Assembly: GCF_001679645.1 (NCBI RefSeq)
Contig: NZ_LRUN01000008.1
Location: 1 to 64,000 of the forward strand
DNA from: Pseudomonas bananamidigenes
Lineage (GTDB): Bacteria > Pseudomonadota > Gammaproteobacteria > Pseudomonadales > Pseudomonadaceae
Length of the DNA: 64,000 nt
Reading direction: 5' to 3'
A program made the translations under genes and the position numbers. The notes below the pieces were generated by a model. The model had not been told where the DNA came from. It did no database searches and saw only the letters and a program-made list of their open reading frames with translations. The first letter of the stretch is position 1, and each line of letters begins with the position of its first letter. Of the stretch, positions 19,370 through 28,453 are shown piece by piece.

Positions 19370-19687
19370 ATGAACCAAAAACGAACCCGCGTCCCCCTGC
19401 CCCATCCGCCACCTTATCGGCAGAGCCGGATTTCATTCTGGCTGACTGTTCTCGTCGGCCTGTTGCTGACGTTCGCCATTGGCGCATCCCTCTACCTGAT
19501 CATCGACAGCCTGATCACAGGCTCGATCACGACGAACAATCGAGGCCCGCGCAAAACCTGGCTGCGTGACCTGCAACCGCACAAATACTGGTTCGAAGTG
19601 ATATGGCAAAGCCTCGGTACTTTGTTCCTGTTGGCGGTTTCGCTGTTCGGATTACGGGTTTACCTGAAGGTACGCAAGTCATCGTGA
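19370..19687 (+). CDS. Small two-pass membrane protein, unknown function
   Basis: The 105-residue protein has hydrophobic segments at about residues 21-43 (SFWLTVLVGLLLTFAIGASLYLI) and 76-98 (SLGTLFLLAVSLFGL), with a basic N-terminus and C-terminus. I do not recognise the family. The ATG at 19370 was preferred to 19304 because the upstream part looks non-coding; GGAAGAGG lies about 14 bp upstream, which is long for a ribosome-binding site. Confidence 0.6.
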   Translation: MNQKRTRVPLPHPPPYRQSRISFWLTVLVGLLLTFAIGASLYLIIDSLITGSITTNNRGPRKTWLRDLQPHKYWFEVIWQSLGTLFLLAVSLFGLRVYLKVRKSS

Positions 19688-19724
19688 AGGACGGGACTCA
19701 GGGCGAATCCCGCCCTTGCCGACG

Positions 19725-20174
19725 CTATTGATGCCAGTCCCAGTGAAACACCAGATTGCTGGCCCCGCCGCTGCCGACATTGGCAACGTCCCGGCGCACC
19801 TCGCCGTTGCGGGTAGCGACCACGGTGTACTTGCCCGGTGGCAACTGTGCATAAACCAGAGGCCCGATCTGGCTCAGGTTCAGCACCGGTTGTCCCGTCG
19901 CCTTCTGGACAACCAGATCGACGTCCGAGGTGTACAGATTTTGCGCACCGACAGCGAAGGTCATGTGCAAGTTGTAACCGGCGGACTGCTGAATGGCCCG
20001 CGACTCGTCCAGGCCGATCCCGCCGGAGAGGTAATTGATACCGTTTTGCTGTTGTTGCTGGACTTGCACACCGGCACTGTCGATCGGCTCGACACTGTTG
20101 GCCTGCGCCATGAGCGGGAACATCAGAATCGCCACAGCGGCGACGGGCAACATGAATGAAGTGACGCGTTTCAT
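19725..20174 (-). CDS. Exported protein, carboxypeptidase-regulatory-like
   Basis: The 149-residue protein has a signal peptide (MKRVTSFMLPVAAVAILMFPLMAQA). The mature part is rich in beta strands and has a QQQQQ stretch, a GGIGLDES motif and a C-terminal PPGKYTVVATRNGEVRRDVANVGSGG. That resembles the small beta-sandwich domains annotated as carboxypeptidase-regulatory-like. No catalytic residues are evident. It is convergent with the preceding small membrane protein. Confidence 0.65.
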   Translation of the reverse strand: MKRVTSFMLPVAAVAILMFPLMAQANSVEPIDSAGVQVQQQQQNGINYLSGGIGLDESRAIQQSAGYNLHMTFAVGAQNLYTSDVDLVVQKATGQPVLNLSQIGPLVYAQLPPGKYTVVATRNGEVRRDVANVGSGGASNLVFHWDWHQ

Positions 20175-20435
20175 GATGAGTACTCCCGGGTTCTCGCAGA
20201 ACCCAATCGTTACTCCTGTTTAGATTTTGCGATGCGGGGCAGGTTTTAGATTGTTTGGGAGTTGTCTTGAATGCGAAAAGGACTACGCGTTGTATTCCCC
20301 AATCATTGCCGTCTTCGGTCAGATCCCGCAAAACCCGTTCACCCTTCCTTCAGTAGAACCAGACGCGGCCGGCATCGCCAAGCCGTGGGTCATTGGCATG
20401 CTCTCGCTTCTGTTTCTCCAGAGCCGGAAGACCTG

Positions 20436-21494
20436 ATGAGCCAACTTGAACATGCTGAAGCGCAAGATCCGAAACTCGATTCATTACTGAATGACTTGGG
20501 TGGCCTGATACGTGAAGCGCGAAAGAAAGTGTTACGAACCGTCGATACGATTCAGGTCCAGACCTGCTGGCAGATCGGGCGACATATTGTCGAGTTTGAA
20601 CAACAGGGGGCCCGGCGCGCGGGTTATGGAAAGCATTTGCTGGCTACGCTTGCCAAGCGACTGACCGAGGATTTCGGGAAGGGCTTCGATGCATCAAACC
20701 TCCGTTATATGCGCTTGTTTTATCAAGCATTTCCAATTCGTGACGCACTGCGTCACGAATTGAGCTGGACCCACTACCGCCGCTTGATACAGGTCGAAAG
20801 CGAATCAGCCCGGCAGTGGTACATGAACGAATCCGCCTCGCAAAACTGGTCCAGCCGCGCTCTGGATCGGCAGATCAACACGCTCTACTACGAGCGGCTG
20901 CTGCTGAGTCGAGACAAGACTGAAGTTTTTGAAGAGGCAGCGAGCAACATCGCCGCGATGAAGACCAATCCCCGGGAATTCATCCGCGACCCGGTCCTTC
21001 TGGAATTCCTCGGCCTGCCCTCACCGGGCAAGCTTCAGGAATCCGAACTGGAACAGGCCTTGATCGATCAGCTCCAGGGATTTCTTCTCGAACTGGGCAA
21101 GGGCTTCGCCTTTGTCGGCCGTCAGCAACGCATCAGCGCCGGCGACGATGATTTCTACATCGACCTGGTGTTCTACAACTATCTGCTCAAATGTTTCGTC
21201 ATCATTGACCTCAAGCGCGGCAAACTCAGTGCTCGGGACGTCGGACAGATGGACATGTACATACGCATGTACGACAACCTAAAGCGCAGCGAAGGCGACG
21301 GGCCTACAGTCGGAATCATTCTCTGCGCGCAACAGAACGAGTCGGTTGCGCACTACTCGATGCTCAAGGGCAATGAACAACTGTTCGCCAGCAGCTACAA
21401 ACTGGTGCTGCCGAGCGAAGATGAATTGCGAGCGGAATTGAATCGTGAACAGCTTCGACTCGAAGAGCGCCTGTGTAATCAGTCGAGTGAATAA
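20436..21494 (+). CDS. YhcG/DUF1016 family PDDEXK nuclease
   Basis: The 352-residue protein has the N-terminal DUF1016 helical domain (QTCWQIGRHIVEFEQQG..RAGYGKHLLATLAKRLT..FGKGFDASNLRYMR.FYQAFP; LSWTHYRRLIQVE) and a C-terminal nuclease domain. The PDDEXK-type core is FVGRQQRISAGDDDFYIDLVFYNYLLKCFVIIDLKRGKLSARDVGQM. Relatives often lie beside restriction or mobile genes and are predicted nucleases, but no role is proven. Here it is solitary, about 1.2 kb after tRNA-Phe. The ATG at 20436 has a GGAAG site; the longer frame from 20271 looks spurious. Confidence 0.88.
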   Translation: MSQLEHAEAQDPKLDSLLNDLGGLIREARKKVLRTVDTIQVQTCWQIGRHIVEFEQQGARRAGYGKHLLATLAKRLTEDFGKGFDASNLRYMRLFYQAFPIRDALRHELSWTHYRRLIQVESESARQWYMNESASQNWSSRALDRQINTLYYERLLLSRDKTEVFEEAASNIAAMKTNPREFIRDPVLLEFLGLPSPGKLQESELEQALIDQLQGFLLELGKGFAFVGRQQRISAGDDDFYIDLVFYNYLLKCFVIIDLKRGKLSARDVGQMDMYIRMYDNLKRSEGDGPTVGIILCAQQNESVAHYSMLKGNEQLFASSYKLVLPSEDELRAELNREQLRLEERLCNQSSE

Positions 21495-21563
21495 ACACTG
21501 ACGGATTGTTCACCAGAGCTGCCGAGACTATCGTTGGCAGCTATTTCGCGAAGGTCGAGAGCC

Positions 21564-22538
21564 ATGGGTTTTCAAGAGACGCACGCACTGGTAAATGCTC
21601 AGAACAGAGTCGCCCTCACAAGCGACGTTCAGGACAAACCCTTCCACGAGCCCGCCGCCGATGGTTATCCCCTTGGCGGCTTCAGCTGGCGCCATGCATT
21701 GCCCGACCCGCTTCGTTCGGTGGTCATCATTAACGCCGCTACCTCGGTGCGCTGCCGTCACTATTCACGTTTTGCGGCGTACCTGTTCGCCAATGGCTTC
21801 GACGTGATGATTTATGACTACCGGGGCATCGGCGAGTCGCGCCCCAAGTCGATGAAGCGGCTGCAGGCGTCATGGACGGATTGGGGCGCGCTGGATTTCG
21901 AGGCGATGCTCAAACGCGCACAGCGTGAGTTCCCCGGTCGGCCGATCGATGTAATCGGCCACAGTTTCGGCGGTTGCGCGGCAGGACTGGGGGCTTCCGG
22001 GCAGGCAATCCGACGACTGGTAACTGTCGGTGCACAGTTCGCTTACTGGCGCGATTACGCCCCGGAACACCGTTGGCGGATGTTCGGCAAATGGCACCTG
22101 CTGATGCCGCTGCTGACACTGTTCTGCGGTTACTTTCCCGGCAAGCGACTCGGCTGGCTGGAGGACACCCCTGCCGGCGTCGTACGCGACTGGAGCACGC
22201 CTGCCGCAAGTTATGAGCAACGTCCGAGCGGTCGGGCGCTGCTGGTGAAAAATGGCCACCTGCCCTTCGCCAACGTTCGTGCAGACACCCTGGCGATCAG
22301 CATCAGTGACGATCCTTACGGGACCATTGCGGCGACCGAACGCCTGCTCGATTACTTCCACAACGCACCAAAGACCCATCTGCGACTCGAACCACGGGAC
22401 ATCGGCGAACAGGAAGTCGGACATTTCGCCTTTTTTCGCAGCGCATACCAAGCCACACTATGGCCCATCGCGCTGACCTGGCTGCAGACCGGCGCACTGA
22501 CCTGCGACACACCCGGGCGGCAGATACCGCGCAGCTGA
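21564..22538 (+). CDS. Alpha/beta hydrolase family protein
   Basis: The 324-residue protein has a complete alpha/beta-hydrolase core. It contains VVIINAATSVRCRHYSRFAAYLFANGFDVMIYDYRGIGES near the N-terminus, the nucleophile elbow GHSFGG (Ser at about residue 138) and a late His in EQEVGHFAFF. A lid region of about 80 residues separates elbow and acid. The substrate is unknown; there is no signal peptide. The ATG at 21564 follows a GAGAGCC sequence. The next two genes run in the same direction. Confidence 0.85.
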   Translation: MGFQETHALVNAQNRVALTSDVQDKPFHEPAADGYPLGGFSWRHALPDPLRSVVIINAATSVRCRHYSRFAAYLFANGFDVMIYDYRGIGESRPKSMKRLQASWTDWGALDFEAMLKRAQREFPGRPIDVIGHSFGGCAAGLGASGQAIRRLVTVGAQFAYWRDYAPEHRWRMFGKWHLLMPLLTLFCGYFPGKRLGWLEDTPAGVVRDWSTPAASYEQRPSGRALLVKNGHLPFANVRADTLAISISDDPYGTIAATERLLDYFHNAPKTHLRLEPRDIGEQEVGHFAFFRSAYQATLWPIALTWLQTGALTCDTPGRQIPRS

Positions 22539-22569
22539 GTCCCCTCCAACGCATCACGGAACACACACC

Positions 22570-22983
22570 ATGGCTTCTGCCAACAAGCAACAAAAACGCG
22601 CCGCAAGGGCCAAGACCAAGGCCAAACAGAACCGCACCAAACGCGCCGAGGCACCGGTCGAGCTGGATCCGAACGACGAGCGCATCGATTTCGAGGCGGT
22701 GGACCTGACCGAACTGTTCAAGAAAATGATCGACGCCGCAAAGATCAGCCAGCAGGCCATGTGCACGGCGTTCCTCGAAGACCCGCTGCTGGAGCTGGTC
22801 TTCGAACAGGAAGGTGAGGAAGGCGCCATGGATTTCATCCTCGCGGCCCTGATCGAGTACCGCCAGTGGTCCACCGAAACCGACGAAGCCGGCGCCCTGG
22901 CGTGGATCGAATCACCTGACTTCCAGAAAGACTATGTGGCCGCGTCCGATGCGATCGCTGCACAAACCCAACACAAAGACTGA
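22570..22983 (+). CDS. Small protein with basic N-terminal tail (paralogue A)
   Basis: The 137-residue protein starts with a strongly basic tail (MASANKQQKRAARAKTKAK) followed by an acidic, helical domain containing ELFKKMIDAAKISQQAMCTAFLEDPLLELVF and a C-terminal ALAWIESPDFQKDYVAA. It is paralogous to the next gene, which lies 6 bp downstream. The shared tail could bind nucleic acid or ribosomes; this is inference. I do not recognise a named family. Confidence 0.7.
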   Translation: MASANKQQKRAARAKTKAKQNRTKRAEAPVELDPNDERIDFEAVDLTELFKKMIDAAKISQQAMCTAFLEDPLLELVFEQEGEEGAMDFILAALIEYRQWSTETDEAGALAWIESPDFQKDYVAASDAIAAQTQHKD

Positions 22984-22989
22984 GTTCCC

Positions 22990-23442
22990 ATGGCATCCCT
23001 GAACAAGCAACAGAAACGCGCCAAACGCGCCAAGGCCAAGGCCAAGCACATCCGCATCGCCGGCCGCAGACCGCTGCCCCAGGACGACGATCTCGGTCAT
23101 CTGGCCGAACCGATTCCCGAATACACCCTGGCGATGTTCAGCAAGATGCGCGACACCGAAGCCGTCAGCCGCAACGACATGCTGCTGACGCTGCTGCGGG
23201 AGCTGGCGTTCATCATCGTTGATCACCCTGAACTGCTGGACATGGAAAACGCCGAAGACGAAGGCATGGCCGCCACTCACCTGGCTGCCGACATGCTGAT
23301 CGATTACCGCATGTGGGCCGACGGCATGGATCGCGAAACCGCCCAGGCCTGGCTGAGCGAGCCGCAGTTCATCGCTGATTTCGGCAATGCTCTGGACACC
23401 TATGGCCAGTCCCGTGAAGAACAGGAAGAAAAGAGCGAATAA
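22990..23442 (+). CDS. Small protein with basic N-terminal tail (paralogue B)
   Basis: The 150-residue protein repeats the plan of its neighbour: a basic tail (MASLNKQQKRAKRAKAKAK), a middle helix with NDMLLTLLRELAFIIVDHPELLDM, and a closing AQAWLSEPQFIADFGNAL that parallels ALAWIESPDFQKDYVAA. The two genes therefore arose by duplication and are probably cotranscribed. Function is unknown. A bidirectional terminator follows. Confidence 0.7.
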   Translation: MASLNKQQKRAKRAKAKAKHIRIAGRRPLPQDDDLGHLAEPIPEYTLAMFSKMRDTEAVSRNDMLLTLLRELAFIIVDHPELLDMENAEDEGMAATHLAADMLIDYRMWADGMDRETAQAWLSEPQFIADFGNALDTYGQSREEQEEKSE

Positions 23443-23458
23443 ACCTCGCCCGCCAACA

Positions 23459-23494
23459 AAAACGGCCGCTTGTCATCGCTGACAGCGGCCGTTT
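23459..23494. terminator. Bidirectional terminator between convergent genes
   Basis: AAAACGGCCGCT pairs with AGCGGCCGTTTT over 12 bp, with an inner GTCA/TGAC helix. A on one side and T on the other let it serve both strands, between paralogue B and the GABA-type permease. Confidence 0.9.
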
Positions 23495-23512
23495 TGCATG
23501 ACGCGATACGGA

Positions 23513-24904
23513 TCAGTTCAGCACCACCGCACCACGGTTTTCAGCCTTTCGACGACGCGCCACGAGCAGGCCGGTCGCGACAACCAACAGGCTCAGCAGG
23601 CCGGTCGCGAGGATTTCCACGCGGTGGGCTTCCTGGAACAGCATGATGGTCAGGGCGGCCACGATGAACACGATCACCGCGTAGGTCAGGCCCGGGAACA
23701 GCCACATGCTGAAGACGATTTTCTCGCCGCGAGCCATGCGTTGCTTACGCATGCGCAGTTGCGAAATCGCGATCACCAGGTACACCAGCAGCGCGATGGC
23801 GCCGGAGCTGGCCAGCAGGAACTCGAACACCGCAGCCGGAGCCACGTAGTTGGCGAAGGTGCACAGGAACGCCGCGCCGGTGGACAGCATCACCGCCCAG
23901 TAAGGGGTGCCGCTCTTGTTGGTGCGGGTCGACATGGCCGGCGCATCGCCACGCTTGCCGAGGGAGAACAGCATGCGCGAAGAGGTGTAGAGCGCCGAGT
24001 TCAGGCAGCTGGTCACCGCTACAAGAACCACGATATCGACGATCATCTTGGCATTAGGGATGCCCATGCGCTCCAGCACGGTCTGGTAGGAACCGAGGTT
24101 GGCCAGTGCAGGATCGTTCCAGGGCACCAGGGCCACGACGATGAAAATCGACACGAGGTAGAACAGACCGATCCGCCAGATCACCGAGTTGGTGGCCTTG
24201 GAAATCTGCTTGCCGGGGTTTTTCGATTCCGCAGCCGCAATGGTCACGATCTCGGTACCCATGAAGGAGAACATGGTGGTCAGGATCGCGCCCAGCACGG
24301 CGCCCAGGCCGTTTGGCAGGAACCCCTGAGTGTCGAAGATGTGCGAAACACCGCTGACCTGGCTGTTCGGCAGGAAACCGAAAATGGCCGCGATGCCGAG
24401 GATGATGAAGCCGATGATCGCCACGACCTTGAGCAGGGCGAACCAGAATTCGAACTCACCGTAGTTTTTCACGCTGAACAGGTTGGTCACCGTCAGCAGC
24501 AGGGTGATCACCAAAGCGAAGGCCCAGATTTCCACACCCGGGAACCAGGCGTGCAGGATGGTCGCGGCGGCGTTGGCCTCCAGCGGGATCACCAGCACCC
24601 AGAACCACCAGTACAACCAGCCGATGGTGAAGCCGGCCCAATGGCCGATGGCGCGGTCGGCGTAAGTCGAGAAGGAGCCGGTATCCGGCGAAGCGACAGC
24701 CATTTCGCCGAGCATGCGCATGACCAGCACAACCAGCATGCCTGCAGCGGCATAGGCCAGAAGCACGGCCGGGCCGGCGGCAGCGATGGCGTGGCCGGAG
24801 CCGACGAACAGACCTGCACCGATCACCCCGGCGATCGACAGCATGGTCACATGACGCGATTTGAGGCCCTGTTCGAGGCCATTGGAGCTTGGGGTACTGC
24901 TCAT
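23513..24904 (-). CDS. Amino-acid permease of the APC family, GABA permease-like
   Basis: The 463-residue protein has about 12 hydrophobic segments and the amino-acid/polyamine transporter signature at the N-terminus: GLEQGLKSRHVTMLSIAGVIGAGLFVGSG. MFSFMGTEIVTIAAAESKNP is typical of GabP and other AAT members. It should import 4-aminobutyrate or a related amino acid by proton symport; substrate identity is inferred. No gabD or gabT is adjacent. The start at 24904 has an AAAGG site; the frame to 24997 is an unneeded extension. Confidence 0.88.
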   Translation of the reverse strand: MSSTPSSNGLEQGLKSRHVTMLSIAGVIGAGLFVGSGHAIAAAGPAVLLAYAAAGMLVVLVMRMLGEMAVASPDTGSFSTYADRAIGHWAGFTIGWLYWWFWVLVIPLEANAAATILHAWFPGVEIWAFALVITLLLTVTNLFSVKNYGEFEFWFALLKVVAIIGFIILGIAAIFGFLPNSQVSGVSHIFDTQGFLPNGLGAVLGAILTTMFSFMGTEIVTIAAAESKNPGKQISKATNSVIWRIGLFYLVSIFIVVALVPWNDPALANLGSYQTVLERMGIPNAKMIVDIVVLVAVTSCLNSALYTSSRMLFSLGKRGDAPAMSTRTNKSGTPYWAVMLSTGAAFLCTFANYVAPAAVFEFLLASSGAIALLVYLVIAISQLRMRKQRMARGEKIVFSMWLFPGLTYAVIVFIVAALTIMLFQEAHRVEILATGLLSLLVVATGLLVARRRKAENRGAVVLN

Positions 24905-25456
24905 TGAAACTACCTTTGCAAGGAAAGCGATTGCGTCCGGCCCGTCTGGCGTTCCTTCTCGTAAAAAGAATCCAACGGGGCGTTCCGGATTCTGCACGCA
25001 ATAATTGCGCCAAAATGTTTCAAACTCTTCTGGCCTGCGGTTTTCAGCGCGACCGGACAGTCATCGCAACTCCTTGAGAATACTGGCTTTTCGCCAAAGC
25101 GTTACCCTGCGACCCACTTTTCAGACGAATGAGCGCACCAGAAACACACTGAAAAAGTACGCGACGCACAATAAAAGGGCGAATAAGGAACGTTCGGCCG
25201 GATAGCGCTTCCAAGACCCCGCCAAAGGTGGCAACATCGCGCCTTTTTTTACGCGACACCCACGGGTATCAACGTTCAAACACCCGTTCGGTTGTTGACG
25301 GGGCGACAGTCTGCTGCGCCGATGCGACAACCTGCCACACGCCATCCGTTTACCGCCCGTAGCGCTGTTGGCTGCCATTGAAACGCTATGCTAGCTTGGC
25401 CGCCTCGCCAGGAAGGCCACCCGACAGCTGGAGCGCAACATATATGAGGAACGTAC
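24905..25456. other. Intergenic region between permease and ABC transporter genes
   Basis: About 550 bp lie between divergent genes. It must contain both promoters. I see no repeat, RNA gene or convincing reading frame. The last 70 bp, with a TATGCT hexamer near 25388, are a plausible promoter region for the transporter operon, but no good -35 pairs with it. Confidence 0.4.
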
Positions 25457-26230
25457 ATGGCTGAGGCCACGCCCGCGCTTGAAATCCGCAACCTGCATAA
25501 ACGCTATGGACAGCTGGAGGTGCTCAAAGGCATCTCGCTGACCGCCCGCGACGGCGATGTGATCTCGATCCTCGGTTCCTCCGGTTCCGGCAAGTCCACG
25601 TTCCTGCGCTGCATCAACCTCTTGGAAAACCCGCATCAGGGCCAGATTCTGGTCGCCGGCGAAGAACTCAAGCTCAAGGCCGCCAAGAACGGCGAACTGG
25701 TTGCCGCCGATGGCAAGCAGATCAACCGCCTGCGCTCCGAGATTGGTTTTGTGTTTCAAAACTTTAATCTGTGGCCGCACATGAGCGTGCTCGACAACAT
25801 CATCGAAGCCCCACGCCGCGTGCTGGGCCAGAGCAAGGCCGAAGCCATCGAAGTCGCCGAGGCCCTGCTGGCCAAGGTCGGCATCGCCGACAAGCGCCAC
25901 GCCTATCCGGCCGAGCTGTCGGGCGGCCAGCAACAGCGTGCGGCGATTGCCCGCACACTGGCGATGCAGCCCAAGGTGATCCTGTTCGACGAGCCCACCT
26001 CCGCCCTTGACCCGGAAATGGTCCAGGAAGTACTTAATGTCATCCGCGCATTGGCCGAAGAAGGCCGCACCATGCTGCTCGTGACCCACGAAATGGGGTT
26101 TGCCCGTCAGGTATCCAGTGAAGTGGTGTTCCTCCACCAGGGCCTGGTCGAAGAGCAAGGATCGCCACAGCAGGTGTTCGAAAACCCGCTTTCGGCGCGC
26201 TGCAAACAATTCATGTCCAGCAACCGCTAA
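25457..26230 (+). CDS. Polar amino-acid ABC transporter, ATP-binding protein
   Basis: The 257-residue ATPase has Walker A GSSGSGKST (about residues 42-50), Q-loop FVFQNFNLWPHMSVLDN, ABC signature LSGGQQQR, Walker B VILFDEPTSALDPE and the switch His in LLVTHEMGF. It is of the HisP/AotP/GlnQ group that energises uptake of basic or polar amino acids. It is the first of four genes: ATPase, binding protein and two permeases. AGGAACGTAC precedes the ATG. Confidence 0.95.
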   Translation: MAEATPALEIRNLHKRYGQLEVLKGISLTARDGDVISILGSSGSGKSTFLRCINLLENPHQGQILVAGEELKLKAAKNGELVAADGKQINRLRSEIGFVFQNFNLWPHMSVLDNIIEAPRRVLGQSKAEAIEVAEALLAKVGIADKRHAYPAELSGGQQQRAAIARTLAMQPKVILFDEPTSALDPEMVQEVLNVIRALAEEGRTMLLVTHEMGFARQVSSEVVFLHQGLVEEQGSPQQVFENPLSARCKQFMSSNR

Positions 26231-26243
26231 CGGAGCTACCCGC

Positions 26244-26993
26244 ATGCAGAACTACAAAAAGGTCTTCCTGGCCGCCGCCGTCTCCCTGGCGTTCAGCGCC
26301 GGTGCCATGGCCGAGACCCTGAAGATGGGCATCGAGGCGGCGTACCCGCCGTTCAACAATAAAGATGCCAGCGGCCAGGTTGTCGGGTTCGACAAAGACA
26401 TCGGCGACGCCCTGTGCGCCAAGATGAAAGTCGAATGCAGTGTCGTGACCTCCGATTGGGACGGCATCATCCCGGCCCTGAACGCCAAGAAGTTCGACTT
26501 CCTGATTTCCTCGCTGTCGATCACCGACGAGCGCAAGGGCGCGGTGGACTTCACCGACCCGTACTACTCGAACAAACTGCAGTTCATCGCGCCGAAAAAC
26601 GTCGACTTCAAGACCGACAAGGATGCCCTCAAGGGCAAGATCATCGGTACGCAACGCGCGACCCTGGCCGGCACCTGGCTTGAAGACACTTACGGTAGCG
26701 ATATCGAAGTCAAACTGTATGACACCCAGGAAAACGCCTACCTGGACCTGACCTCCGGTCGCGTCGATGCCATCCTCGCCGACAAGTACGCCAACTATGA
26801 CTGGCTGAAAACCGACGCCGGCAAGAACTACGAGTTCAAGGGCGACCCGGTCGTGGAAAGCGACAAGATCGGCATCGCCGTACGCAAGGGTGACCCGCTG
26901 CGCGAGAAGCTGAATGCCGCATTGAAGGAAATCGTCGCCGACGGTACCTACAAGAAAATCAACGACAAGTATTTCCCGTTCAGCATCTACTGA
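26244..26993 (+). CDS. Polar amino-acid ABC transporter, periplasmic binding protein
   Basis: The 249-residue protein has a signal peptide (MQNYKKVFLAAAVSLAFSAGAMA) and an SBP_bac_3 fold. Ligand-site segments include MGIEAAYPPFNNKD, GFDKDIGDALCAKM, DWDGIIPALNAKKFDFLISSLSITDERKGAVDFT and a late Asp in GRVDAILADKYA. The pattern is that of lysine/arginine/ornithine/histidine-binding proteins, so an arginine or histidine ligand is likely. CGGAG precedes the start. A hairpin follows the gene, consistent with higher expression than the permeases. Confidence 0.94.
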   Translation: MQNYKKVFLAAAVSLAFSAGAMAETLKMGIEAAYPPFNNKDASGQVVGFDKDIGDALCAKMKVECSVVTSDWDGIIPALNAKKFDFLISSLSITDERKGAVDFTDPYYSNKLQFIAPKNVDFKTDKDALKGKIIGTQRATLAGTWLEDTYGSDIEVKLYDTQENAYLDLTSGRVDAILADKYANYDWLKTDAGKNYEFKGDPVVESDKIGIAVRKGDPLREKLNAALKEIVADGTYKKINDKYFPFSIY

Positions 26994-27003
26994 TCCTGAC
27001 GTG

Positions 27004-27040
27004 CGGGACCTGCGCCGTGATCCGACGGCGCGGGCTCCCG
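27004..27040 (+). promoter_or_regulatory. Intercistronic hairpin after the binding-protein gene
   Basis: GCGCCG (27012-27017) pairs with CGGCGC (27026-27031), with imperfect extension outward through GGGACC and GGCTCCC. There is no T tract, so it is more likely an mRNA-stabilising or attenuating hairpin than a full terminator. Such hairpins commonly let the binding protein exceed its permeases. Confidence 0.55.
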
Positions 27041-27071
27041 GCCTTGCCTGCCGCGATTTGAAAAGAAATCC

Positions 27072-27767
27072 ATGATTATCGACCTCTACGGATTCGGCCC
27101 GGCGCTCGCCGCCGGCGCGCTGATGACCGTCAAACTGGCACTCACGGCTCTATGCCTCGGGCTGGTGCTCGGCCTGCTCGGCGCCCTGGCCAAGACTTCC
27201 CCGTACAAGCCGCTGCAATGGCTTGGCGGCACGTATTCGACCCTGGTACGCGGCGTCCCGGAATTGCTCTGGGTACTGTTGATCTACTTCGGTACGGTCA
27301 ATGCCATGCGCGCGCTCGGAGAGTTCTTCGGCAACCCCGAACTGGAACTCAGCGCCTTCGCCGCCGGCGTCATCGCGCTGGGCCTGTGCTTCGGCGCCTA
27401 TGCCACGGAAGTGTTCCGTGGCGCGATCCTCGCCATTCCCAAGGGGCATCGTGAGGCCGGCGTGGCCCTGGGCCTGTCGAAATGGCGGATCTTCACCAGG
27501 CTGATCATGCCGCAGATGTGGCGCATCGCCCTGCCCGGTCTGGGTAACCTGTTCATGATCCTGATGAAGGACACCGCGCTGGTGTCGGTCATCGGCCTGG
27601 AAGAAATCATGCGTCACGCGCAGATCGGCGTGACCGTCTCCAAACAGCCGTTCACTTTTTACATGGTCGCCGCCCTCATGTACCTGTGCCTGACGGTGCT
27701 GGCGATGACCGGCATGCACTTGCTGGAAAAACGCGCCGCACGTGGTTTCGCGAGGAGCGCTCAATGA
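27072..27767 (+). CDS. Polar amino-acid ABC transporter, permease (HisQ-type)
   Basis: The 231-residue integral membrane protein has about five hydrophobic segments. The ABC-permease EAA loop is at FRGAILAIPKGHREAGVALGLSKWRIFTRLIMP, and the N-terminal LVRGVPELLWVLLIYFG is typical of HisQ/ArtQ. It pairs with the next permease to form the membrane channel. Its stop overlaps the next start by 4 bp (ATGA). Confidence 0.94.
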   Translation: MIIDLYGFGPALAAGALMTVKLALTALCLGLVLGLLGALAKTSPYKPLQWLGGTYSTLVRGVPELLWVLLIYFGTVNAMRALGEFFGNPELELSAFAAGVIALGLCFGAYATEVFRGAILAIPKGHREAGVALGLSKWRIFTRLIMPQMWRIALPGLGNLFMILMKDTALVSVIGLEEIMRHAQIGVTVSKQPFTFYMVAALMYLCLTVLAMTGMHLLEKRAARGFARSAQ

Positions 27768-28453
27768 ACTGGGAAGTGATCATCAAGTGGCTGCCCAAGC
27801 TGGCTCAAGGCGCGACCCTGACCCTGGAACTGGTGGCCATCGCCGTCATCGCCGGTCTGCTGCTGGCTATCCCGCTGGGCATCGCTCGTTCTTCGAAGCT
27901 GTGGTATGTGCGTGCGTTGCCCTATGCCTACATCTTCTTTTTCCGTGGTACGCCGCTGCTGGTTCAGCTGTTCCTGGTCTATTACGGCCTGGCACAGTTC
28001 GACGCGGTGCGTAACAGCTCGTTGTGGCCGTACCTGCGCGATCCGTTCTGGTGCGCGACCGCGACCATGACCCTGCACACCGCCGCCTATATTGCCGAGA
28101 TCCTGCGTGGCGCGATCCAGGCGATTCCGCCGGGTGAAATCGAAGCGGCGCGAGCGTTGGGCATGTCCCGACCGAAAGCGCTGTTCTACATCATCCTGCC
28201 GAGAGCTGCGCGCATCGGCCTGCCGGCCTACAGCAACGAAGTAATCCTGATGCTCAAGGCCAGCGCCCTGGCCAGCACGGTGACGCTGCTGGAGCTGACC
28301 GGCATGGCCCGCACGATCATTGCCCGCACTTACCTGCCGGTGGAGATCTTCTTCGCGGCCGGCTTGTTCTACCTGGTGATGTCCTACGTGCTGGTTCGCG
28401 CTTTCAAACTGCTGGAACGCTGGCTGCGCGTCGATGCATGCCAGGGACGCTGA
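27764..28453 (+). CDS. Polar amino-acid ABC transporter, permease (HisM-type)
   Basis: The 229-residue protein has about five hydrophobic segments with FFRGTPLLVQLFLVYYGL and the EAA loop LRGAIQAIPPGEIEAARALGMSRPKALFYIILP. It matches HisM/ArtM/AotM. The start at 27764 has an AGGAG site and overlaps the preceding gene; the longer frame from 27686 is a shadow. Its final 20 bp overlap the methyltransferase gene that follows. Confidence 0.94.
   Translation: MNWEVIIKWLPKLAQGATLTLELVAIAVIAGLLLAIPLGIARSSKLWYVRALPYAYIFFFRGTPLLVQLFLVYYGLAQFDAVRNSSLWPYLRDPFWCATATMTLHTAAYIAEILRGAIQAIPPGEIEAARALGMSRPKALFYIILPRAARIGLPAYSNEVILMLKASALASTVTLLELTGMARTIIARTYLPVEIFFAAGLFYLVMSYVLVRAFKLLERWLRVDACQGR

Noticed and set aside
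23498..24907. 469-codon plus-strand frame over the GABA-type permease
   Set aside because: His/Gln-rich reverse-complement artefact; the permease is clear on the minus strand.
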